In this document: positions 43,843 to 53,105 of the stretch, piece after piece
How positions within the stretch are numbered: the first letter of the stretch is position 1
How the letters are laid out: every line of letters starts with the position of its first letter
Assembly (NCBI GenBank): GCA_013389105.1
Contig: JACADZ010000063.1
Coordinates: 1-54,839, forward strand
Source: Parvularculaceae bacterium
GTDB taxonomy: Bacteria > Pseudomonadota > Alphaproteobacteria > Caulobacterales > Parvularculaceae
Length of the DNA stretch: 54,839 nucleotides
Reading direction: 5' to 3'
Notes under the pieces: model-generated
Database searches by the model: none
Told to the model about the DNA's origin: nothing
Seen by the model: only the letters and a program-made list of their open reading frames with translations
Program-made: the position numbers and the translations under genes

Positions 43843-44111
43843 AGTCCTAACCCCTTTCGCTATCCGCACCGGCCGCAGCCGGCTGATGTCGAGTGCCGCC
43901 TGAACAAGAGCCGAGGGCGCCTAGTTCCCATCGGCCGCCCTGCCAGTTCCCAAGCCCCCTGCCTTAGTATCCTAGCGCATTACCCTCCCGCAATAAACGG
44001 GGAAGTTGCATTTGGGCCCCGCTGTTGCGTCAAGGGCGCAACGCTTGCGGTTGCAGGGGGGCCGATGCTATCCCGCGAAGTAAGAATTTCCCTCATTTCA
44101 GAAGGTCTTAC

Positions 44112-46877
44112 GTGGCGGACGAGAACGACGGCCAGCCCCCGAAAAAGCCGGAGGGCGAGGGCGAACAGCCGAAGAACATTCAGCCGATCTCAATCGAAGA
44201 GGAGATGCGCCGCTCCTATCTCGACTATGCCATGAGCGTCATCGTCGCCCGCGCCATTCCGGATGCGCGCGACGGCCTCAAGCCCGTCCACCGGCGCATT
44301 CTTTACACCATGCACGAGAACGGCATGACCCATAACAAGCCGTATCGAAAATGCGCGACGGTGGTCGGCGACGTGATGGGACGATACCACCCGCATGGCG
44401 ACCTCGCGGTCTATGACTCCCTTGTCAGGATGGCGCAGGATTTCTCAATGCGCGTGCCGTTGATCGACGGCCAGGGCAATTTCGGGTCGCTCGACGGCGA
44501 CCCGCCGGCGGCTTACCGCTATACGGAATGCCGCCTCGAAAAAGTGAGCCAGGCGCTTCTCGACGATCTTGAGAAGGACACCGTCTCGTTCGTTCCGAAC
44601 TATTCGAACGAGCGCCTGGAGCCGACGGTCCTGCCGGCGCGATTTCCAAATCTTCTGGTGAACGGCGCCGGCGGCATCGCCGTCGGCATGGCCACCAATA
44701 TTCCACCGCACAATCTTGCGGAGATCATCGACGCCGCCATCTCGCTGATCGACAATCCGGAGATTACTGACAACGAGCTTCTTGACATCGTTCCGGGTCC
44801 AGACTTTCCGACCGGCGGCATTATCATCGGCCGGGCGGGTTCCAAGGCGGCCCTACTCCTCGGCCGCGGCTCGGTGATCATGCGCGGCCGCACGAATTTT
44901 GAAGAGATACGAAAGGACCGCAATGCAATCATCGTCACGGAAGTGCCGTATCAGGTGAACAAGGCGTTGATGGTCGAACGCATCGCCGAGCTGGTCCGGG
45001 AGAAGCGGATTGAGGGAATCGCCGACATTCGCGACGAATCGAGCCGGGAGGGTATTCGCGTCGTTATCGAATTGAAGCGCGACGCGGCTCCCGATGTCGT
45101 GCTCAACCAGCTCTACCGCCATTCCTCGCTGCAGACCTCGTTCAGCGTCAACATGCTGGCGCTGCGCGGCGGGCGCCCGCAGCAGCTTACGCTGAAGGAC
45201 GTGCTCGAGGAATTCGTCGATTTCCGCGAAGAGGTGATCGCCCGGCGGACCAAGTTCGACCTGATGAAAGCCCGCGAGAGGGCGCATATTCTCGTCGGAC
45301 TCGCGATCGCCGTCGCCAACATCGACGAAATCGTGATGCTGATTCGAAGGGCGCCGGACCCCAATACGGCCAAAGAACAGCTGATGGCGTGCGCCTGGCC
45401 GGCGAAGGACCTCGCTCCGCTCGTGCTGCTGGTCGCCGATCCGCGCCACATGATGCTCGAGGGCAATACATTGCGGCTGTCCGAAGAGCAGGCGCGGGCG
45501 ATTCTCGAGCTCCGGCTTGCGCGCCTGACCGCGCTTGGCCGCGACGAGATTGGCGATGAGCTGAAGGGCCTCGCCGGCAACATCGAGGATTATCTTGACA
45601 TCCTGCGCCGCCGCGATCGCGTCATGACCATCATCAAGGACGAGCTCAAGGCGGTGCGCGACGAGTTCGGGACGCCGCGCCGAACCGAGATCGTCGACAT
45701 GGAAGGCGAGGTGGAAGACGAAGACCTCATCGCCCAGGAAGATATGGTCGTGACGGTCACGCATTCCGGGTATGTGAAGCGCACGCCGCTCTCGACCTAC
45801 CGGGCGCAAAAGCGGGGCGGCAAGGGTCGCGCGGGCGTTCGTCCGAAGGAAGAGGATTTCGTATCGCGCCTTTTCGTCGGCAATACGCATACGCCGCTTC
45901 TGTTCTTCACATCGACCGGCATGTCCTACAAGATGAAGCTCTGGCGGATTCCGGAAGGACCGCCGCAGGCTCGCGGGAAGGCGTTCGTGAACCTGCTGCC
46001 GCTCGCGCAGGATGAGCGGGTCACCACCATCTTGCCGCTTCCGGAGGACGAAGACAGCTGGGCCAATCTGCACGTCATGTTCGCCACCAGACGCGGCGAC
46101 ATCCGCCGAAACCAGCTTTCCGACTTCCAGCGCGTCAACCGCACCGGCAAGATCGCGATGAAACTGGACGACGGCGACGCGATTGTCGGCGTGCAGATCT
46201 GCCGTCCGACTGACCATGTGTTGCTAACGACCGCGCTCGGCATGTGCATCCGCTTCCCCGTCGACGAGGTGCGCGTTTTCGCCGGCCGCACCTCGACCGG
46301 CGTGCGCGGGGTCCGCCTCGATGACGGCGACGAGGTCATTTCGATGGCGATTCTCAACGGCGTCGAGACGACGACCGAAGAAGCCCGAGCTTACCTCAAG
46401 CACGCCGCCGCCATGCGCAAGGCCGCTGGCGAAAGCGGTGAAGACGAAGCTTCGCCCGATGACGAAGGAGCGGCGCCCGGCCTCGCCCTTTCGCCGCAGC
46501 GTATCGCCGAACTCGGCGCGGCCGAGCAATTCATTTTGACCGTCACCGATCGCGGCTACGGCAAGCGGTCGTCGTCCTACGAATACCGGACGTCAGGCCG
46601 CGGCGGGAAGGGCATCATCGCCATTGTCGTCAACGATCGCAACGGCCGAGTGGTGGGGTCCTTCCCGACCGACAACTCCGATCAGATCATGCTCGTCACC
46701 GACGGCGGCCAGCTTATTCGCACCGGCGTCGAAGGCATCCGGGTCGCCGGTCGCAACACGCAAGGCGTCACCATCTTCAGAACCCGCGAGGGCGAAAAGG
46801 TGGTCTCGGTCGAGCGGATCGAAGATATTGGTTCCGAGGAAGGCGTTGAAGCGGCCCGCGGGCCCGGCGACATCTAA
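44112..46877 (+). CDS. gyrA: DNA gyrase subunit A
   Basis: The cleavage-religation subunit of gyrase, which introduces negative supercoils. I start at GTG 44112 (GAAGG 6 nt upstream) for 921 residues; a TTG at 44025 would only add an unrelated leader. Features: [20 protein letters not shown], quinolone region [20 protein letters not shown], catalytic Tyr in AYRYTECRL, and in the C-terminal pinwheel the GyrA box [10 protein letters not shown]. An acidic Ala/Glu/Asp insertion of about 40 residues (around residue 770) interrupts the pinwheel. The residue at E. coli Ser83 is Leu. coaD follows 15 nt later. Confidence 0.97.
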   Translation: MADENDGQPPKKPEGEGEQPKNIQPISIEEEMRRSYLDYAMSVIVARAIPDARDGLKPVHRRILYTMHENGMTHNKPYRKCATVVGDVMGRYHPHGDLAVYDSLVRMAQDFSMRVPLIDGQGNFGSLDGDPPAAYRYTECRLEKVSQALLDDLEKDTVSFVPNYSNERLEPTVLPARFPNLLVNGAGGIAVGMATNIPPHNLAEIIDAAISLIDNPEITDNELLDIVPGPDFPTGGIIIGRAGSKAALLLGRGSVIMRGRTNFEEIRKDRNAIIVTEVPYQVNKALMVERIAELVREKRIEGIADIRDESSREGIRVVIELKRDAAPDVVLNQLYRHSSLQTSFSVNMLALRGGRPQQLTLKDVLEEFVDFREEVIARRTKFDLMKARERAHILVGLAIAVANIDEIVMLIRRAPDPNTAKEQLMACAWPAKDLAPLVLLVADPRHMMLEGNTLRLSEEQARAILELRLARLTALGRDEIGDELKGLAGNIEDYLDILRRRDRVMTIIKDELKAVRDEFGTPRRTEIVDMEGEVEDEDLIAQEDMVVTVTHSGYVKRTPLSTYRAQKRGGKGRAGVRPKEEDFVSRLFVGNTHTPLLFFTSTGMSYKMKLWRIPEGPPQARGKAFVNLLPLAQDERVTTILPLPEDEDSWANLHVMFATRRGDIRRNQLSDFQRVNRTGKIAMKLDDGDAIVGVQICRPTDHVLLTTALGMCIRFPVDEVRVFAGRTSTGVRGVRLDDGDEVISMAILNGVETTTEEARAYLKHAAAMRKAAGESGEDEASPDDEGAAPGLALSPQRIAELGAAEQFILTVTDRGYGKRSSSYEYRTSGRGGKGIIAIVVNDRNGRVVGSFPTDNSDQIMLVTDGGQLIRTGVEGIRVAGRNTQGVTIFRTREGEKVVSVERIEDIGSEEGVEAARGPGDI

Positions 46878-46892
46878 CGCGAAGGAAAACGC

Positions 46893-47393
46893 ATGCCGAA
46901 GCGCATCGGCCTTTATCCGGGAACCTTCGATCCGGTGACGCTCGGCCATGTCGACATCGTCGAGCGGGCCGTGAAGCTTGTCGACGAGCTCGTCATCGGG
47001 GTCGCTGTAAATCGGGACAAAGGACCGCTGTTCTCGCTGGAGGAACGCGTCGCCATGCTCTCCGCCGAAACGGCATCGATCGCAAAGAAGAGCGGCGCCG
47101 TCATTCGCGTTACGCCCTTTGAGTCGCTGCTGATGCATTTCGCCGAGCAGCAGAAGGCCGGCATCATCATCCGCGGTCTGAGGGCCGTTTCCGACTTTGA
47201 GTACGAATACCAGATGGTCGGCATGAACCAGGCGCTGAACGATCGGATAGAGACCGTCTTCTTGATGGCGGACGCGCGCACGCAGGCAATCGCATCAAAG
47301 CTCGTCAAAGAAATAGCGCGCCTCGGCGGCGACGTCGCTTCCTTCGTGCCGCCGGCGGTGTCCGCGGCGCTCAAGAAGAAATTCGGCAAGTAG
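46893..47393 (+). CDS. coaD: Phosphopantetheine adenylyltransferase
   Basis: Catalyses the fourth step of coenzyme A synthesis (4'-phosphopantetheine + ATP). The 166-residue protein has the nucleotidyltransferase motif GTFDPVTLGHVDIVERA with the (T/H)xGH core, IIIRGLRAVSDFEYEYQM and FLMADARTQAIASKLVKEIA. Length is standard. It lies 15 nt after gyrA, and gyrA-coaD is a recurrent pair in alphaproteobacteria. It converges with rpmE. Confidence 0.97.
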   Translation: MPKRIGLYPGTFDPVTLGHVDIVERAVKLVDELVIGVAVNRDKGPLFSLEERVAMLSAETASIAKKSGAVIRVTPFESLLMHFAEQQKAGIIIRGLRAVSDFEYEYQMVGMNQALNDRIETVFLMADARTQAIASKLVKEIARLGGDVASFVPPAVSAALKKKFGK

Positions 47394-47409
47394 CGTTCAG
47401 GCGCCCGCC

Positions 47410-47634
47410 CTATTTCTTCAGGCCGAATGCGCCGAATTTCTGATTGAATTTCGAGACGCGCCCGCGATCCGCGATCTGCTGCGGGCCGCCCGTCCACGCC
47501 GGATGGCTCTTCGGGTCGATGTCGAGATTGAGCGTCGCTCCAGCCTGGCCGTAGGTCGAGCGCGTCTCGAACGAGGAGCCGTCTGTCATCACGACCTTGA
47601 TGGTGTGATAGTCGGGGTGGATGCCTTGCTTCAT
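47410..47634 (-). CDS. rpmE: 50S ribosomal protein L31, zinc-free type
   Basis: A 74-residue protein bridging the 50S and 30S subunits. It reads [29 protein letters not shown], and [20 protein letters not shown], with no cysteines, so it is the C-minus form. The ATG at 47634 gives the standard start; in-frame upstream codons (to 47700) add unrelated residues. It converges with coaD with a 16-nt gap. S14 in the window is also zinc-free. Confidence 0.95.
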   Translation of the reverse strand: MKQGIHPDYHTIKVVMTDGSSFETRSTYGQAGATLNLDIDPKSHPAWTGGPQQIADRGRVSKFNQKFGAFGLKK

Positions 47635-47833
47635 AGTACGTCGATCCTGCTCGGGCGTCGGAAAGCCGGCCCCTATACGCGGGAGCGGGCGACAAGGCAA
47701 CCCGAGCCGCCCGGGGGCAGGATCAGGCCCCTCGGCCGCCGCGCGGCGCCGATGCGGAGCGGTGGCGCACGGCCGGCCCCGTTGCTATAGCTCCCGGCCA
47801 TCCGGGCCGACCTGGCTCGTTGAGAGTTAACGA

Positions 47834-48868
47834 ATGTCGCGCTCGGGTTCTTGGTTCGGCGTCGTTGTTTTGGCCTCGGCCGCCGGCGCCGGGGCCTTGT
47901 TCCTGATCAGCTTCCTTTCCGGTGCTGACGTCGTTCGGGAGCCCTTTGAAGGTAATTGCACGCCGGTCTCAGGCATCGCCGGTCCCGAAGATGCGCAGAT
48001 CGACGCCTACTCTCGGCGAGCCTATGTCGCCTCGCTCGACCGAGAGTCTGGAGAGCAGCGCGGCGGCGTGTTCCTTTTCTCGCTCGATGATCCGTTATCG
48101 GACTCCTGGCGTGATCGCACGGGCGGCGCGCCGACGCGCCTCGATCCGGTCGGGATCAGCCTTTACGAGGGCGGCGGCCTTCGCCGATTGTTCGTCGCCA
48201 ACGCCGCCTCGAAAACCGTCGAGCTTTACGAGATCGAAGACGGAGGGGATCTTCGTTACCTTGAGACGTTCCGCGAACGGCGCCTTACCAGCCCGAGCGA
48301 CGTCGTTGGCGTCGGTCCGCGGTCGTTTTATGTCAGTAACGACGTCGAGCCGGGGCGTGACAGCCTTCTGGGCGCCGCGCATTTTCTGTTCCGTGCCGGT
48401 TCGGGGCGCATCCTGCACTTTGACGGTGTTTCCTGGCGCATCGCGGCCGACGGATTGCGGTTTGCGGGGGGTCTGGCCACGAGCTTAGACGGGTTGCGCC
48501 TCTATGCGACCGAGACGGCTGCGGCCTCTCTCCTTGTCTATGATCGCGACCTCGAAACCGGCAATCTGACGCTGGCCAAAACCGTTCCCCTCGGCGCGGC
48601 GGCGGACAATATCAATATTGATCCGACGGGAACGCTCTGGATCGGGGCGCAACCGAAAACGCTGCTGACGCCGTCGAAAAAGAACAGCGCCGCCGGCTCG
48701 CTCGTGTTTGGTTATGACGACATGCGCGAGGTTCCGTCGAAACCGCGTCTCATTTTCACCGACTCCGGGACGACCATCGCGGCGGCGACGGTCGCCGCCC
48801 GGCTAGGCCCTACGCTCCTCGTCGGCAGTCCCGCCGGAAATAGATTTCTCATCTGCGAGCTGTCGTAA
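47834..48868 (+). CDS. Paraoxonase/arylesterase-like beta-propeller protein
   Basis: A 344-residue protein with one N-terminal membrane segment (about residues 7-29, WFGVVVLASAAGAGALFLIS). Its propeller motifs resemble serum paraoxonases: GPEDAQIDAYSRRAYVAS, SPSDVVGVGPRSFYVSND, GGLATSLDGLRLYATE, and AADNINIDPTGTLWIGAQP, which align with calcium-binding and active-site blades. Lactonase or esterase activity is possible, but catalytic histidines cannot be confirmed by eye. It is probably anchored in the inner membrane, facing the periplasm. The 199-nt upstream gap is divergent from rpmE. Confidence 0.75.
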   Translation: MSRSGSWFGVVVLASAAGAGALFLISFLSGADVVREPFEGNCTPVSGIAGPEDAQIDAYSRRAYVASLDRESGEQRGGVFLFSLDDPLSDSWRDRTGGAPTRLDPVGISLYEGGGLRRLFVANAASKTVELYEIEDGGDLRYLETFRERRLTSPSDVVGVGPRSFYVSNDVEPGRDSLLGAAHFLFRAGSGRILHFDGVSWRIAADGLRFAGGLATSLDGLRLYATETAAASLLVYDRDLETGNLTLAKTVPLGAAADNINIDPTGTLWIGAQPKTLLTPSKKNSAAGSLVFGYDDMREVPSKPRLIFTDSGTTIAAATVAARLGPTLLVGSPAGNRFLICELS

Positions 48869-48913
48869 TCCGCGCTTGACGGAGTTCGCCCCCCCGGCCC
48901 ATCAAGTCCCGCT

Positions 48914-49498
48914 ATGGCGTTCATCGACATCGCCGTTTCGCCGCCTTCAGGGCCCATAATTCAGGCGGGGCCGGTCCTGCTGCGTCCCGCCCAATATGAA
49001 GATTACTTCGCCTGGAAGCGCCTTCGGGAGAAGAGCCGCGCCCACCTCACGGCCTGGGAGCAGGACTGGACCGAGAATGAGATGACGCCGCAGGCGTTCC
49101 GCCTCCGGGTAAGGTCCTATTGGCGGGAAATGAAGCGCGGAACGGCCGCAGCCTTTCTGGTGGTCGGAGCCGAGGGCGAGGCGTTGGTAGGGGGGATCAC
49201 CCTGTCGAACATACGCTATGGGGCCTCGTGCTCGGGAATGCTGGGCTATTGGATCGGCGTGGATTACCTCAGGCGCGGGTACGGCCAGGCCGCTGTAGAG
49301 GGGCTGCTCGATCACGCCTTCGGCCGCCTCGGGCTTCACCGCGTCGAAGCGGCATGCCAGCCGGCCAACGAAGCGTCCAAGCGACTTCTCCTGTCGGCAG
49401 GTTTTCGTCAGGAAGGATTCGCCCGGGAGTATCTGCGGATCAACGGCGCTTGGCGCGATCACCTGCTCTTTGCAGCAACCCATGGGACGCCCGCCTGA
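48914..49498 (+). CDS. GNAT family N-acetyltransferase (RimJ-like)
   Basis: A 194-residue acetyl-CoA-dependent transferase. It has the RimJ/RimL layout: GPVLLRPAQYEDYFAWKRLR, VGGITLSNIRYGASCSGMLG, YWIGVDYLRRGYGQAAVEGL (the acetyl-CoA binding R-x-x-G-x-G/A-like loop) and LHRVEAACQPANEASKRLLL with SAGFRQEGFAREYLRINGAW. In E. coli RimJ acetylates ribosomal protein S5, but related proteins have other targets, so the substrate here is open. Genes around it are unrelated. Confidence 0.88.
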   Translation: MAFIDIAVSPPSGPIIQAGPVLLRPAQYEDYFAWKRLREKSRAHLTAWEQDWTENEMTPQAFRLRVRSYWREMKRGTAAAFLVVGAEGEALVGGITLSNIRYGASCSGMLGYWIGVDYLRRGYGQAAVEGLLDHAFGRLGLHRVEAACQPANEASKRLLLSAGFRQEGFAREYLRINGAWRDHLLFAATHGTPA

Positions 49499-49683
49499 AC
49501 ACCTTTGTCCTGACGGATCGCGCCAATTATTTCGGCCAAAGTCTTGCAGAAACACCGACGGCGCCGAATTATGCAAATTCGGGGCGTTAACGGTTCGCGG
49601 GCGGGTCTTTGGGCCCGGAGACGTTCTCGAAGTGAAACGCCGCCGCGGGAGAATGCGGCGCAGCGGGGTTGGGTGTCGGGGCT

Positions 49684-51702
49684 ATGCTCTCCATGGAAAT
49701 CGCAGGCGATGCAGGCGTCGTTCTGGGGAAAGGCGCCATCGTCGGCGCCTTGGTTGTGAGCGCGGGCTACCTTGCCGGTTATGCAGTTTTGAAGCGAAGC
49801 GGGGCGGCGGCTTGCGCGCTGCTCATGATCGCAGCCGCGGCCGCGCTCGAATTTGGGCGCCTCGGCCTGTTCACCATGACGCCCAAGATCGCTGTCCTCT
49901 TACAGGGCGTCTTCGGCGCGGCCGCCGTTATCTATGTCTCTTCGGTTGCCCGGCTGGTGCGAAACAACGCCATCATCGGCGGCGTGATGCTCGCGGCGGC
50001 CGTTACCTTGGCAGGCATCGGCATCATGAATCTCGTCGGGCCGGGGGACGCCTCCGGACTGATGCGTCTCGGGCTCATCTCAGTCGGCGTGTTCGCGGCC
50101 CTGCTGGGCGTGTTTCAGTGGTCCCGGGACCCGGCAGTCCGGCTTCTGCTGCCCGGCGTCGCGCTTGCGGGCCTTGCGCCGATCCTCGCCGCCTACGCCG
50201 GCGCCTCGCCGATGATCGCCTCGACGCTGTTCGCCATTGGCGTCATCGCGGCGAGTCTCGTCGCGATGACCCAGGAAAATCTGCAGCGCGTTTCGGAACT
50301 CGGATTGCATGAGCACGGTCACCGCCACAGCCAGGAGATGGCTGCGAGCTTCGCCGTCGATCCGCGCGAGTGCGAGGCAGACGCCGATGGCCACAGTCTC
50401 CTGTCGGAGACACAGCTCGCCAAAGTCATGGACTATGCCGGGGTCGCGGTGTGGGACTGGTGTCCGCACGGCGCCCACCAGACGGACAGCATGCCGACGC
50501 TGATGGGCGCGGACTCTCGGGCTCCATTCACGCCGGAAGCGATCCGGGCCTTCATTCACAAGGACGACCTCGCCAAGCTGGAGACCAGGATTCTGGCGCC
50601 GTCTCTCGGCGACGGGTCATTCGATCAGGTTCTGAAGCTCCACGATGGGCGCAGCCTGCGGTTCCGCGGCGCCCGCGCGGTCGATAGTGCAGGGCAAATC
50701 GAGCGCCTGGTCGCGTTCATAGAGACCGCGCCCGATGCAGTTCGGTCCAGATTCGGGTCCCCCGCGCCGGCGACCGCGGCCCTCGCCGCCGCCGCTCAGC
50801 GACCGGTGCTGCAGCATAACAGTCCTTCCGCGCCATCGGCGCCGCAACTGTCGATTGGGGAAGCGATCGCCAAAGGTGAAATTTCGGCGGTATTTCAGCC
50901 GATCGTCTCCCTCGACAACGGCAAGGTGGCCGGGTTCGAAACGCTTGCGCGCTGGCCCGGCAGGGCAGGCGAGCCGGACCGTGCGAGCGCCGAAGACCTT
51001 GTGCGCGCCGCCGAGGCCGCCGGTAAGGGCGGCGCGCTCGCGCGCTTGATTCTCAACGAGGCGGCGCAGTTCCTCGCGCGCGAAATCAAGACCCACGGCA
51101 AGCGCGACGTTTTCGTGGCGCTGAACCTGTCGTTCGCGCAAATGCGCGATGCCGGGTTCCCAGCCGCGTTGAAGAAGGCCATGTCCGAGCATCACCTGCC
51201 GCCGAAGTCGCTGGTGCTTGAATTGACGGAGTCGCAGGCCATTCAGGAAAAGGGCGCCGCCGAAACATTCAAGGCGCTGCGCGACGCCGGGGCCGCGCTT
51301 GCCTTCGACGATTTCGGGTCCGGCTTCTCCTCGCTCAGCAATCTGCGCAAATACTCGTTCGACTACCTGAAGATCGACAAGTCGTTCGTGGACGGATTGG
51401 TGAAAGGGAACGAGTCCGGCAAGATCGCGCAGGCGATCGCCGCGCTCGGCAAGGATCTCGGGCTCACCGTCATCGCCGAGGGCGTCGAGACCCGGGAGAC
51501 GGCGGACGCCGCGCGGCGCATAGGCTGCACCCTGGCGCAGGGCTATGCCTTCGGCGCACCCTCGCGCGCGGCGGAGCCGGCGGCGAAACCTTCAGACGCG
51601 CGAAGCCACAGCCGCCAGCCCGAATTGGCGGGCGCGTCAGTCGCCGCGGGAGCAAGCGAGCGCAAGGCCCGCGGCTCTATGTGGCGCGGCGGGCTCAGAT
51701 AG
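49684..51702 (+). CDS. Membrane-bound EAL-domain cyclic-di-GMP phosphodiesterase
   Basis: A 672-residue protein. Residues 1-190 form about seven membrane helices. A PAS-like region (SLLSETQLAKVMDYAGVAVW to LVAFIETAPD) follows, then a Pro/Ala linker, then the EAL domain (about 395-625). Key residues are kept: ETLARW (Glu of EAL, here ETL), NLSFAQM, ELTESQ, DDFGSGFSSL, KIDKSFV, VIAEGVET and QGYAFGAPS. So it is probably active. Start chosen at ATG 49684; an in-frame TTG lies 15 nt upstream. A small membrane protein gene follows 22 nt later. Confidence 0.88.
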   Translation: MLSMEIAGDAGVVLGKGAIVGALVVSAGYLAGYAVLKRSGAAACALLMIAAAAALEFGRLGLFTMTPKIAVLLQGVFGAAAVIYVSSVARLVRNNAIIGGVMLAAAVTLAGIGIMNLVGPGDASGLMRLGLISVGVFAALLGVFQWSRDPAVRLLLPGVALAGLAPILAAYAGASPMIASTLFAIGVIAASLVAMTQENLQRVSELGLHEHGHRHSQEMAASFAVDPRECEADADGHSLLSETQLAKVMDYAGVAVWDWCPHGAHQTDSMPTLMGADSRAPFTPEAIRAFIHKDDLAKLETRILAPSLGDGSFDQVLKLHDGRSLRFRGARAVDSAGQIERLVAFIETAPDAVRSRFGSPAPATAALAAAAQRPVLQHNSPSAPSAPQLSIGEAIAKGEISAVFQPIVSLDNGKVAGFETLARWPGRAGEPDRASAEDLVRAAEAAGKGGALARLILNEAAQFLAREIKTHGKRDVFVALNLSFAQMRDAGFPAALKKAMSEHHLPPKSLVLELTESQAIQEKGAAETFKALRDAGAALAFDDFGSGFSSLSNLRKYSFDYLKIDKSFVDGLVKGNESGKIAQAIAALGKDLGLTVIAEGVETRETADAARRIGCTLAQGYAFGAPSRAAEPAAKPSDARSHSRQPELAGASVAAGASERKARGSMWRGGLR

Positions 51703-51724
51703 CCCCTGTCGCGAGGATCTCGGA

Positions 51725-52174
51725 ATGCTGAGATCGATCCTCGCCGTCGTCCTTGGGATCGTGGCGGCTTCCGTCGTGGTTTTTGCGGCGGAGATGGTCG
51801 GCCATGCTTTGTATCCGACGCCGTCGTCAGAGGGACATGACTGCCGTAGCCCGAAGACCTACAACGACCAGGCCGCGGCCGCGGCATGCGTCGCCGCGAC
51901 GCCCTTCGAGGCGAAAGTGGCCGTGGTCGTCGGCTGGTTCCTCGGCGTGCTCATCGGCGGCGTCGTCGCCGCGCTCGTCGGCCGCAGATGGGCGCCGCTT
52001 GCCTGGGTCGTGGCCGTCGTTATCTTTCTTTTCTGTCTCGTCAATTTCTCGGCGTTACCGCATCCTGCTTGGATGATCGCGGCGTCGGTATTCGCCGTGC
52101 TGTTCGGCGGATTTTGCGCGACCAGTTTCACGGGGGCAAAATTCGCTCTCCCGAAGTCGGAAAGAGTCCCGTAA
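51725..52174 (+). CDS. Small four-helix membrane protein, unknown function
   Basis: A 149-residue hydrophobic protein with four predicted helices: residues 4-24, about 61-82, 86-110 and 113-136. A polar loop with two cysteines ([19 protein letters not shown], then [10 protein letters not shown]) lies between helices one and two. The start ATG follows GAGGATCTCGG. I do not recognise a family. Proximity to the EAL gene (22-nt gap) suggests cotranscription, but a functional link is inference. Confidence 0.6.
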   Translation: MLRSILAVVLGIVAASVVVFAAEMVGHALYPTPSSEGHDCRSPKTYNDQAAAAACVAATPFEAKVAVVVGWFLGVLIGGVVAALVGRRWAPLAWVVAVVIFLFCLVNFSALPHPAWMIAASVFAVLFGGFCATSFTGAKFALPKSERVP

Positions 52175-52257
52175 TTTCAGCTGCAATCGCCGCCGCGGTC
52201 GGCTCGGGGCGCGTCGCGCATGGTTGCCGCGGCGTCATGCAACAAATCGGAGACACC

Positions 52258-53034
52258 ATGGTCTATCAATGCCTTCTTGTCGAAAAGGACGCCGCGGCTG
52301 GGATCATCACGCTAAATCGACCCCACGCGCTCAACGCGTTCAGCGACCAGCTTATGGACGAGCTGACCGATGCGCTGAAGAAAATGGAAGCGGATGACGA
52401 CGTCGGCTGCATCATCATCACCGGGTCGGAAAAAGCCTTCGCGGCCGGCGCCGACATCAAGGAGATGGCCTCAAAGTCTTACATGGACGTCTTCTTTGAG
52501 GGTTTCATCACGCGCAACTGGGAGGAAACAACGCGCTGTCGCAAGCCCGTGATCGCCGCAGTCGCCGGATACGCGCTCGGCGGGGGATGCGAGCTCGCCT
52601 TGATGTGCGACTTCATCATCGCCGCCGACAATGCAAAATTCGGCCAGCCTGAGATTACGATCGGGGCCATGCCGGGCGCCGGCGGCACGCAGCGGCTCGC
52701 CCGGTTCATCGGCAAGTCGAAGGCCATGGAGATGTGCCTTACGGGCCGAATGATGGACGCCGAGGAAGCCGAACGCTGCGGCCTCGTCTCCCGCATCGTT
52801 CCGAAAGCGGAGCTGAGGGCCGAGGCGATCCGCGTCGCCAATCAGATCGCCGCTTTTTCGCGCCCGATCGTCATGCTGACCAAGGAGGCGGTGAACCGCG
52901 CCTATGAATTGCCCCTGACCGAAGGCGTCCGCTTCGAGCGGCGCGTATTTCATTCGGTCTTCGCCACCGAGGACCAGAAAGAGGGCATGGCCGCCTTTGT
53001 GGAGAAGCGAAAGCCGTCGTTCAAGAACCGCTGA
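52258..53034 (+). CDS. Enoyl-CoA hydratase
   Basis: Hydrates trans-2-enoyl-CoA in beta-oxidation. The 258-residue protein contains [16 protein letters not shown] (oxyanion region), [20 protein letters not shown] (first catalytic Glu) and [21 protein letters not shown] (second catalytic Glu). Both glutamates of the mitochondrial-type hydratase are present, so it is expected to be active. ATG 52258 with CGGAGACACC gives the family start; an ATG at 52237 would add seven residues. The reading that extends to 51886 only overlaps the upstream gene. Confidence 0.94.
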   Translation: MVYQCLLVEKDAAAGIITLNRPHALNAFSDQLMDELTDALKKMEADDDVGCIIITGSEKAFAAGADIKEMASKSYMDVFFEGFITRNWEETTRCRKPVIAAVAGYALGGGCELALMCDFIIAADNAKFGQPEITIGAMPGAGGTQRLARFIGKSKAMEMCLTGRMMDAEEAERCGLVSRIVPKAELRAEAIRVANQIAAFSRPIVMLTKEAVNRAYELPLTEGVRFERRVFHSVFATEDQKEGMAAFVEKRKPSFKNR

Positions 53035-53105
53035 GCGGGCCTAGTCGTTTGGTGCGGCGTCGCACGCCGTCGACAGCAGCCTGATGGCGCGCCATATGCC
53101 TCGCC

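Noticed and set aside
44025..44111. TTG start adding 29 codons to gyrA
   Set aside because: The added residues are cysteine- and arginine-rich and unlike GyrA. A GTG at 44112 has GAAGG at proper spacing.
44853..46217. 454-codon minus-strand frame within gyrA
   Set aside because: It is antisense to gyrA with no domain signature and is rich in His, Arg and Asp, typical of a shadow frame.
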